NCBI GenBank assembly: GCA_004555145.1
Contig: SFJB01000005.1
Coordinates: 1-30,820, forward strand
Direction of reading: 5' to 3'
Length of the DNA stretch: 30,820 nucleotides
Source: Bacteroidales bacterium
GTDB taxonomy: Bacteria; Bacteroidota; Bacteroidia; Bacteroidales; UBA932
The notes under the pieces are model-generated. The model was not told where the DNA came from. It worked only from the letters and a program-made list of their open reading frames with translations, and did no database searches. This document shows positions 1-7,051 of this stretch, one piece after another. How positions within the stretch are numbered: the stretch's first letter is position 1; every line of letters starts with the position of its first letter. Both the position numbers and the translations under genes were made by a program.

Positions 1-1071
1 ATTACTGAGTTGTGGGATAAAGGTGTGAGAGCATTTGCAGTGGAATGTAGAACCAACTCCGAAATTACATTGGGTGGTTGGACACCAAATTATATTTGTA
101 TTTCTGGTTCGGGTAGCAATACTTCAGGTGCATATCGATCTGGCACTAACATTACAACCGTACTCAATGATATCAAGACAGCCTTGGCAAGTCATACTGA
201 TGAGTATGCTGTGCTTGTGTTGAGTTATGCCGACGGTGGATCAGGAGGTCATCGTGCTGAAGACCATGCATTTTTCCTTCAGGGGATTGCTAATGCGCTG
301 AGTGGCTATACCGATATTGTTTATAGCGGTCCTATTACTAAGGATACAACAATTGATGCTGTAAAGGGTAAGCTTATCGTAAAGGTCAACATCGATGCCA
401 ATCTTACAATTGGAAATTATACGGCAGCGAATGCCTTGATTTCCTATAACCCGTTCCTTTTGCAGATCTCTAATGATGCTTCTACCTTTGCGCATCCATA
501 CTATTCGGATTTGTATTGGAGCGGATGGGCTGACACTTATAAAACTTGCGCTCAGGTTAATACGCTAACGGGTATCTCTGCTGATGAAGCAGCAAGCAAA
601 TTCATCTGGGTGTTCTCGTCAGCAAACCGTACACAGGTTAATACTGGAACGAACACGACTATTCCAACGTACAAAAACCGACAGGATGCTCTTGGTGCAA
701 TGATGACCTTCTCCAAGACGGTTTATGAACGTTCAAATCACAACGTCTGGTTCTACTTCAACTGCGGTGGTACTCAGGCAACGTCCAGTACTTCGAGTGG
801 TCCGTCTCCGACCAATTTCGCAACTACTATGAACAAATGGCTGCTTGATACCATCAAAGCCAAGACTGATGCATCCCCGCTCGGAATAGTGATGTTCAAC
901 CAGTGTACGAATACCGAATACAATGGTCCGGCCATCGTCGAGGCGATCATCAAGATGAACTCGAAGTTCTATCTGAAGCATGCGGGAACGTCCGGTGGCT
1001 CGACGGGTGGCGATGCGACGCCGGCGGCTGAGAATGATGCTACTGTAGGTGATGGTGGAGAAGCCATATAG
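1..1071 (+). CDS. PI-PLC X-domain-like secreted protein, 5' partial
   Basis: The reading frame is open from base 1 to the TAG at 1069-1071, so the N-terminus lies outside the window; the TTG at 10 is just an internal Leu codon. The visible 356 residues resemble the phosphatidylinositol-specific phospholipase C barrel. They include LWDKGVRAFAVECR near the start, a helix plus strand ending YAVLVLSY, the strand GKLIVKVNID, and a C-terminal strand and helix from PLGIVMFNQC to NSKFYLKH. Known PI-PLCs cleave phosphoinositides or GPI anchors with two His residues. The segment that should hold the second (an HHG-like motif in Bacillus enzymes) reads ICISGSGSN here, so catalysis is doubtful; the first His would lie off the window. 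The protein ends in a Gly/Ala/Asp-rich tail. The first ~830 bases are visibly richer in A+T than the rest of the gene. Another TIM-barrel phosphodiesterase family is an alternative. Confidence 0.6.
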   Translation: MTELWDKGVRAFAVECRTNSEITLGGWTPNYICISGSGSNTSGAYRSGTNITTVLNDIKTALASHTDEYAVLVLSYADGGSGGHRAEDHAFFLQGIANALSGYTDIVYSGPITKDTTIDAVKGKLIVKVNIDANLTIGNYTAANALISYNPFLLQISNDASTFAHPYYSDLYWSGWADTYKTCAQVNTLTGISADEAASKFIWVFSSANRTQVNTGTNTTIPTYKNRQDALGAMMTFSKTVYERSNHNVWFYFNCGGTQATSSTSSGPSPTNFATTMNKWLLDTIKAKTDASPLGIVMFNQCTNTEYNGPAIVEAIIKMNSKFYLKHAGTSGGSTGGDATPAAENDATVGDGGEAI

Positions 1072-1175
1072 GAATTGATTCCTTACCTGGCTGCCTGCTG
1101 ACTCGGGCGATGTGTTTGAGAAGGAGTCAGGATCATTGACAGAACAGAATTTTTCAGAATAGATTTTAAGGAATT

Positions 1176-1209
1176 GAAAGGGAAGTGTTCGTGTGGACAC
1201 TTTCCTTTC
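1176..1209 (+). other. 15-bp hairpin in the leader of the EEP gene
   Basis: The arm 1176-1190 (GAAAGGGAAGTGTTC) pairs along its whole length with 1195-1209 (GGACACTTTCCTTTC), with two G-U pairs and a 4-base loop (GTGT). It starts about 9 bases after a weak promoter-like motif (TTG at 1136-1138, then TAGATTTT at 1160-1167, one mismatch from TAnnTTTG). It may therefore form the 5' end of the downstream mRNA. It could instead terminate the PI-PLC-like gene, but no T-tract follows it. The upstream gap also holds a 7-bp inverted repeat, CTGACTC (1098-1104) and GAGTCAG (1124-1130). Confidence 0.6.
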
Positions 1210-1228
1210 GTGCAATAAAGAGATGATT

Positions 1229-3310
1229 ATGAGAAGATTAACCATATTGTTATTGCCTTTGCTGTTGTTCTTTGCTTCCTGCTCGGATGGACTTGAGCAG
1301 GCAAAGGACGGAAGGACGGTCATTTATGCGGAGCTCGGGGATGAGTCTTTGGCTCAGACGAAAAGCTGTATCGATCCGACTGTGTACAGCCAGAACAAGG
1401 TTGGATTGCTGTGGACTCGGGGGGATAAGCTCGGCGTGTTCGGCAGTGCGGGCAGCACAAATGAGGAGTTTACGAGTTCTCTTTCTTCGGCTGCAGCGAC
1501 TGCGGCGTTCAGCGGCAACCTCGGCGATGGGGAGACTCCTTTATATGCATATTATCCATATACTGCCGCTAATGACGGCAAGGCCTACGATGCCCTGGCC
1601 GGCAAGGTCAGCGCAGTGCAGAGATATAGCGCAAGTGACGGGCTGCTCAGCGATGACTGGAAGTATGGCACATACAGCACCGCCGATGGGGACGGCTACA
1701 GGTTCAAGATGAATTCGCTTTTCGCATTGGCAAAAATTGTGGTAGATGCGACAGGCTCGGCGGTGGAAGGTGAGAGCCTCAAGGGTGTTTCGATAAAGGC
1801 GACTTCCGACAGCGGGGTTCGTTCGACAAACGGCGACTTCACATTCAGCGCAGCAGATGGATCATATTCGCTCACGAAAGTTGAGGCTGATTACACTACG
1901 ATGGAATGGAGCGACGAAGCCGTGCTTTCCTCAGGGAAAAAGTACACTGGATATATTACCCTGATTCCCAGCATCGTAGAGGGTGATAAAATTACCATCA
2001 CCCTCACTACGAACAAGCATAAGGCAGTCTATGAGGTCCCTTGTCTGAAGACATTGGCGTCCGGATATATCTATGATTTCCCGATGACGCTTACGGATCT
2101 GGCTACGAAGATGAACACGGCTTACGGCACTGATCCTGTAATTGCCGAAATTGCAAATGGTGGTGAAGGCGGCTCGGGTGAGGGTGGTTCCGGCGAGGGC
2201 GGCGGCTCTACCGACCCTGAGCCTACGGTTACCACCGGCACTTTCACCGCCTGCGCTTTCAATGTGGACGGACTGCCGTCAATCGTCAATAGCGATGGCC
2301 CTGGCTCTTCCGGCACTACTACAATGGCCGGTATTGCCAATAATCTCGGCTGGGACATCATTGCCGCGAGCGAGGATTTTGAGTACAATACGCAACTTGT
2401 TAATGGACTCTCAAATTATTCCCACGGCACCTATCGAGGAACCGTCGGCATTGGCCAGGCTTTGGGCTCCGTAGCTGATACGGACGGCCTGAATTTCTTC
2501 TGGCGCACCAGTACTACCAGCGCGACAGGAGAGACCTACGTTAAGTACAATGATGCGGAAGGCGATTTGTACAATGGCGCGAATACCTGCATCAAGAAGG
2601 GTTTCCGCCACTACGAGGTGACCGTGGATGCGACAAACAACGTCGTCATCGACGTATATATCACCCACATGAACACCTACAGCGGCAGCGGAAACACTGA
2701 GAGCAACGCTTACGTGAAGGCAGTGCTGAGCCAGCTGCGCCAGTTGCGAGACTATGTGCTTGAGAAGGCGGCTGAGAACAGAAGACCTGCCGTGATTATG
2801 GGTGATACGAATATGCGCTACACGCGCCACGACATCCGGACGAACCTGCTTGATTATGTGGCTTCTTGGACCGATGCCAACGGCCTCAGCGGCTACAGCA
2901 TCTCCGACCCGTGGGTCGAAAAATACCGAGGCGGAGTCTATCCTCAGTGGAATAGTCTCTCGCTGATGACCAGGTTCGCGTTCGCGGGGGACACAAAGAA
3001 TGATATCGTCTGCGCGGACAATCAGAAGGGTGAGGTTGTTGACAAGATCTGGTATCTGAATGTGCCGGGGGCTGAGGTTCAGCTGAAGGCGACCGCCCAT
3101 CAGAACGATGTGGATAATTTCAGAAAGAGCACCGAGAGCGTTTCCTACTCAGGAGTGATGGTCGAGGATGAGAACGGAACGAATACCAGCGGCAATACCA
3201 AGTATAATTCCAACCAGTCAGTCTCCTACACCAAGGACGTCGGCTACTCCGACCACTTCCCGGTAGTGACGACGTTCGAGTGGACCAAGACTGTAGCCTC
3301 TGTCCAATGA
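1229..3310 (+). CDS. Lipoprotein: fimbrillin-like domain plus EEP-family phosphodiesterase/nuclease domain
   Basis: Starting at ATG 1229 gives 693 residues with a short hydrophobic signal and lipobox LFFASC (Cys18); ATG 1223 is an equal alternative. Residues ~40-300 form a fimbrillin-like module (SCIDPTVY, YAYYPYT, DDWKYG, GYIYDFPM). A Gly/Ser/Glu linker of three GEGGS-like units follows at ~312-326. Residues ~335-690 are an endonuclease/exonuclease/phosphatase fold with its usual metal and catalytic motifs in order: FNVDGLP, DIIAASEDF, ITHMNT, GDTNMRY and YSDHFPVV. Family members hydrolyse phosphodiester or phosphomonoester bonds (DNase I, sphingomyelinases, inositol phosphatases); I cannot tell which substrate applies here. 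As a lipoprotein it probably sits on the cell surface. It lies between a PI-PLC-like gene and a CotH gene that shares its N-terminal module. Confidence 0.85.
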   Translation: MRRLTILLLPLLLFFASCSDGLEQAKDGRTVIYAELGDESLAQTKSCIDPTVYSQNKVGLLWTRGDKLGVFGSAGSTNEEFTSSLSSAAATAAFSGNLGDGETPLYAYYPYTAANDGKAYDALAGKVSAVQRYSASDGLLSDDWKYGTYSTADGDGYRFKMNSLFALAKIVVDATGSAVEGESLKGVSIKATSDSGVRSTNGDFTFSAADGSYSLTKVEADYTTMEWSDEAVLSSGKKYTGYITLIPSIVEGDKITITLTTNKHKAVYEVPCLKTLASGYIYDFPMTLTDLATKMNTAYGTDPVIAEIANGGEGGSGEGGSGEGGGSTDPEPTVTTGTFTACAFNVDGLPSIVNSDGPGSSGTTTMAGIANNLGWDIIAASEDFEYNTQLVNGLSNYSHGTYRGTVGIGQALGSVADTDGLNFFWRTSTTSATGETYVKYNDAEGDLYNGANTCIKKGFRHYEVTVDATNNVVIDVYITHMNTYSGSGNTESNAYVKAVLSQLRQLRDYVLEKAAENRRPAVIMGDTNMRYTRHDIRTNLLDYVASWTDANGLSGYSISDPWVEKYRGGVYPQWNSLSLMTRFAFAGDTKNDIVCADNQKGEVVDKIWYLNVPGAEVQLKATAHQNDVDNFRKSTESVSYSGVMVEDENGTNTSGNTKYNSNQSVSYTKDVGYSDHFPVVTTFEWTKTVASVQ
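2162..2206 (+). repeat. Three tandem 15-bp units encoding a Gly-rich linker
   Basis: Three consecutive in-frame 15-base units (GGTGAAGGCGGCTCG and two variants) encode GEGGS, GEGGS and GEGGG. They form the flexible hinge between the fimbrillin-like and EEP domains of the surrounding gene. The third-position differences between units suggest the repeat is old rather than a recent slippage product. Confidence 0.8.
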
Positions 3311-3370
3311 GTGATTCCGGAATAGTGTAAATCAGCATATTCATACTATCTTAGATAATTCCTCATAATT

Positions 3371-6085
3371 ATGTCATACAATTCCAATCACCTTAGTTTA
3401 GCACTGCTTACCGTTATGGCGGGGGCGGTGCTGACTGCTTGTAACGGCCTCGATGTTTTCGAGGAGAGTGTTCCGGACGGAAAAACTGTTCTCATATCCG
3501 CAACGGCGGATGAAAATGCCGGGACGGAGACGCGAAGCTGCATAGACCCGACAGTGTATCGCGATGGCGTGACGGGACTGATGTGGTCGCCGAAGGACAG
3601 CATAGGTGTGTTCAGCGCGGACGGTAAGGAGAATGCCCGTTTCGTGAGCAATTCGGACGCGAACGTGAAGAACGCAGTCTTCGCCGGCACGATGGGCGTT
3701 GTGCCGGAATATGCATATTTCCCATATACGTCTGAAAATGATGGTCTTAGACCTACGGAGCTGAAAGGCAGCGTCGGCAGCGTGCAGAAATATGACCTCG
3801 GCAGCAAGGTGCTCAGCTACGATTGGAAGTATGGCAGCAGGAAGTCGGACTACAGTTCAGAGGAGGGATATCGCTTCGCGATGAAGCAGCTGTTCTCTCT
3901 CGGCAAGCTTCAGCTCTCCGCTGACGGTTCCGAGTTCGAGGGACAGGCGCTGCACAGCGTCAGGATGCAGGTTGTGGCAGCTGACGGTTCTGTGAGAAGA
4001 ATCAACGGACAGTTCACTTTCGATGCGACGACTGGCAGCTACAATATGACCGGAGACGCTCAGGACGGGACCGACAATGTGATAACGCTTGAGATGGAAG
4101 GCTCTCCGCTGCTCTCCGAAGGCCGTTCGTACACTGCGTATATTACTTTGATCCCGGATGTGAAGAAGGGTGACATTCTCAATCTTACTTTCAATCTGTC
4201 GGATTGTGCCGTGGATTTCAGGGTGAAGATTCAGTGTGATCTGCAGCAGGGATTCATTTACGATTTCCCTATGTCCTTTACCTCCCTGGCTGAGAAGATG
4301 GCCGAACAGTTCGGCGAGACACCGACCATCACTTCATTGCCTTCGCTTTCAGCCCTGAAGTTCACCGTGGCTGACAATAAAGGTAAACTGCTTGACAAGC
4401 AGCTTGTTACGACAGTTTCTTCTTCAAACTACTCATCTTCATTCAAGACTGTGAGCGAGCACGCTGCCACAATTGATGGCAACAATGTCAGCCTCGTCAT
4501 TCCTTACCTTTACAACTTCAATCTCGTGCCGCAGTTCACGGCGACGGAAGGTGCTGAAGTTGCTGCGGACGGTGTGGTGCTGGAGAGCGGAAAGACGGCG
4601 GTGGATTGGGCGCACGTGTCCTCTCTTACTGTCACAAAGGACGGACTTTCAAGGACTTATGACGTCGCAATACGCAATACCGGACTGCCGGTCGTGGTGA
4701 TAGAGCAGAGTAGCAGCGGTGATTTCAGCAAAAAATATAATGGCGGACTCAATATCGGTAGCAGCAACATCGGTGGCACACTGCTGAACCAGTTCGTGGA
4801 CTTTATGGTCCGCGGCAAGGACACCGAGTGGGTGGTAGACGACAAGATGACCGTTTATAATCCTGACGGCTCTGTGAATATGGTGACTACGACATGCGGT
4901 GTCAGACTGAGGGGCAATTCGACGCAGAAGCTGCCGAAGAAGCCGTTCGCAGTTAAGCTGACCGCGAAGCAGCCTATACTCGGAATGCAAACTCACAAGC
5001 GCTGGTGCCTGCTGGCCAACTGGCTGGACCGCTCGATGATACGCAATCTCGTCGGCTTCGAGACGGCAAAGGCCACTACCAGGGCTTGGAAGGCAAGTGG
5101 TATCGACGAGGGTATGATATGGAATCCGTCAGGCCGCAGCGTTGAACTTGTGATCGACGGTCACCATGTGGGCAATTACCTGCTTTGCGAGCAGATAAAG
5201 ATCGGCAGCAAGCGACTGAATATCAAAGATCCTTACGAAGATCTGGTGGCCGACGGGCTCAGTTCTAACTTCGAGGATTGCGGCTTTCTGGTGGAGTTCG
5301 ACGTTATGCAGGACGAGAACTACAAGGGCGTGACCAGCCGCGGCATCACCTGGCAGCTGAAGGACGATGTGCTTCCGACAGATTATCCAACCCAGATCAA
5401 AAATAAGATCCAGGCCATCGAGGACGCCATCAAGGGCGGTAATTTTGAGGCATATTCCAAGCTTATCGATATACCTTCATTCATAGACCAGTGGTTCGTT
5501 GTCGAGCTTGCGATGAACAGGGAATATACTGAGCCGAGGTCGCTCTATTCTTACTATAACGGAGGAAATGACAAGCTCCACGCCGGTCCGGTGTGGGATT
5601 TCGACCGCGGAACCTTCCAGAATCCGACTGAGGCGAAGAATATGGGCTCCAGCAGGGTGAAGTCCTACGATGCTTTCCTGAGCTCTTCTTCGAAGGTTAG
5701 CAAGTCGGGTAAATATAAGGAGGACCAGCAGCCGTGTCTGTGGTATCCTCTGCTGATGGATGACGCTAAGTTCGTGGATATGGTCAAGGCGCGCTGGTCA
5801 GTTATGTATCCTTATCTGCAGGGCGTAGTGGATTATATAGTCAAATATGCCTCTGAAAATGCCCTTTCCTGGGAGTATGACAGCAAAATGTGGCCGGGCA
5901 CCGCGTCGGCTCTGAATGCCGGCTACCCGAGCGGTTTCTCGGATTTCGCCGGTGATGAGAACCTGACGACTTATGAGGCCGTGATACAGAATTTCATTGA
6001 CTGCTATATCGCGCGCCTGGAGGGTATGAACACGCTCATCAACAGCGCGACGAACAGCTTCAAAGTCAGCGAGAGCACGTTCTAG
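3371..6085 (+). CDS. Lipoprotein: fimbrillin-like domain plus CotH kinase-like domain
   Basis: 904 residues with a signal peptide and lipobox VLTAC (Cys24). Residues ~30-310 repeat the fimbrillin-like module of the preceding gene almost motif for motif (SCIDPTVY, AYFPYTSENDG, YDWKYG, YITLIPD, GFIYDFPM). A beta-rich linker domain spans ~320-440. The CotH domain covers ~455-890, with GVRLRGNSTQKLPKKPFAVKL near 510, RWCLLANWLDRSMIRNL, GNYLLCEQIKIG, and the hallmark GPVWDFDRG near 740 that supplies the metal-binding and catalytic acidic residues. Spore-coat CotH is a secreted protein kinase; Bacteroidota homologues are largely uncharacterised. The gene lies 60 bp behind the EEP gene on the same strand, so co-transcription is plausible. 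The substrate is unknown. Confidence 0.85.
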   Translation: MSYNSNHLSLALLTVMAGAVLTACNGLDVFEESVPDGKTVLISATADENAGTETRSCIDPTVYRDGVTGLMWSPKDSIGVFSADGKENARFVSNSDANVKNAVFAGTMGVVPEYAYFPYTSENDGLRPTELKGSVGSVQKYDLGSKVLSYDWKYGSRKSDYSSEEGYRFAMKQLFSLGKLQLSADGSEFEGQALHSVRMQVVAADGSVRRINGQFTFDATTGSYNMTGDAQDGTDNVITLEMEGSPLLSEGRSYTAYITLIPDVKKGDILNLTFNLSDCAVDFRVKIQCDLQQGFIYDFPMSFTSLAEKMAEQFGETPTITSLPSLSALKFTVADNKGKLLDKQLVTTVSSSNYSSSFKTVSEHAATIDGNNVSLVIPYLYNFNLVPQFTATEGAEVAADGVVLESGKTAVDWAHVSSLTVTKDGLSRTYDVAIRNTGLPVVVIEQSSSGDFSKKYNGGLNIGSSNIGGTLLNQFVDFMVRGKDTEWVVDDKMTVYNPDGSVNMVTTTCGVRLRGNSTQKLPKKPFAVKLTAKQPILGMQTHKRWCLLANWLDRSMIRNLVGFETAKATTRAWKASGIDEGMIWNPSGRSVELVIDGHHVGNYLLCEQIKIGSKRLNIKDPYEDLVADGLSSNFEDCGFLVEFDVMQDENYKGVTSRGITWQLKDDVLPTDYPTQIKNKIQAIEDAIKGGNFEAYSKLIDIPSFIDQWFVVELAMNREYTEPRSLYSYYNGGNDKLHAGPVWDFDRGTFQNPTEAKNMGSSRVKSYDAFLSSSSKVSKSGKYKEDQQPCLWYPLLMDDAKFVDMVKARWSVMYPYLQGVVDYIVKYASENALSWEYDSKMWPGTASALNAGYPSGFSDFAGDENLTTYEAVIQNFIDCYIARLEGMNTLINSATNSFKVSESTF

Positions 6086-6102
6086 AGTTTGAAATAACCC
6101 CG

Positions 6103-6771
6103 TCAACCCCGGTAGCCGTAGTCCCAGAAGTCATATTCGTAGCGGGCGGCTTCGAGATAGACGGTTTTCATCGCCTTTCGCGTGTCGGCGTCTGCGCGTG
6201 CGGCCCATCTGTCGGCCATTTCAAGCATGCTGCGGACGCCGGCGCAGTATTCTTCGTTGCCGTATTCGAGTATCCATTCTCTGTACGGATTGCCGTCGAG
6301 GCAGCCGTTTTTCCGCGCAGTATCCAATATTTCCAGGCCTACACGGTTATATATCCACATGCAGGGCAGCAGTGCGGCGAGGGCTATTTCTTTGACGCCG
6401 CTTTCTATCGCCTTGCGGCTGTGCTCTCCGTAGGCGAGGGTGACAGGGGAGGGCTGGACGTCGCAGTCTGTGCCGCAACGTTCTATAAGTAGCTGATGCA
6501 TAGCCTTTTCGCTCTCCATTCCCGCCTCTGCGAAGGCTTTGAACATCGCTTTCTCTTCTGCGTCGTCGAGCAGTTCGGCGAAGGCCTCCATCTGCTTTCC
6601 GTAGTTACCCAGATATATTTCGTCCTGCGCTATGTAACGAGAGAAGCGCTCCTGCGACAGGCTGCCGTCGGCCAGTTCCCTGATGAATGGCTGTTCGAGA
6701 ATGGATTCGTAGATAGTCAGGGATTCTTCCCACATCTCTGTCGTCCAGGTTTTGGTGTTTCCGTTTTCCAT
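6103..6771 (-). CDS. tenA: TenA/THI-4 family thiaminase II (aminopyrimidine aminohydrolase)
   Basis: I chose the start at 6771 (MENGNTKTW), giving 222 residues, the usual TenA length; the upstream in-frame ATG at 6810 adds 13 unlike residues. TenA hydrolyses the amino group of degraded thiamine pyrimidines, salvaging HMP for thiamine synthesis. The active-site pattern is present: Asp50 in YIAQDEIYL, Cys137 in ALLPCMWIY, and a late Glu in AARYEYDFWDYGY. The protein should be an all-helical cytoplasmic enzyme. It is a single gene with no other thiamine gene nearby, facing the CotH gene tail to tail across 17 bp and diverging from the phosphoesterase operon. I saw no TPP-riboswitch-like sequence in its upstream region. 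Confidence 0.9.
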   Translation of the reverse strand: MENGNTKTWTTEMWEESLTIYESILEQPFIRELADGSLSQERFSRYIAQDEIYLGNYGKQMEAFAELLDDAEEKAMFKAFAEAGMESEKAMHQLLIERCGTDCDVQPSPVTLAYGEHSRKAIESGVKEIALAALLPCMWIYNRVGLEILDTARKNGCLDGNPYREWILEYGNEEYCAGVRSMLEMADRWAARADADTRKAMKTVYLEAARYEYDFWDYGYRG

Positions 6772-6867
6772 AGTTCCGATAGTGTAAATAATGTGCGGTA
6801 AATGTAACAATTTATTATTTGATGCTCTGTTTTTCTGACCTAATTAAAATTTTTCAAAATTTGCACT

Positions 6868-6897
6868 TTTGTCTGTTGGATACTTTTAAAATCTTTG
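6868..6897 (+). promoter_or_regulatory. Possible promoter of the phosphoesterase-susCD operon
   Basis: TTTG at 6868-6871 is followed after 18 bases by AATCTTTG (6890-6897), one base from the Bacteroidota -7 consensus TAnnTTTG. It would give a leader of about 145 nt before the ATG at 7052. The divergent gap 6772-7051 is strikingly A+T-rich and holds no open gene. A second weak -7-like match, TATGTCTG, lies at 6953-6960 without a correctly spaced -33 element. Confidence 0.3.
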
Positions 6898-7051
6898 CCT
6901 CTATTTCTGGAATTTCCTCTAAAATGTGCTGTTTTTTTGTAGGATTTTTTTATATGTCTGCATCTGCGTTTATCGAAGAAATGAACTTGTAACCTACAAT
7001 CTGAACTGTTGAACCACATAGGATCGCTAAACTATTTATCATAAGATTAAT

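Noticed and set aside
1193..1228. GTG start at 1193 for the EEP lipoprotein.
   Set aside because: It lies inside the loop of the 15-bp hairpin and adds residues ahead of an otherwise perfect lipoprotein signal starting at 1229.
6772..7051. A TPP riboswitch ahead of tenA.
   Set aside because: I found no CTGAGA-type core on the minus strand in this A+T-rich gap.
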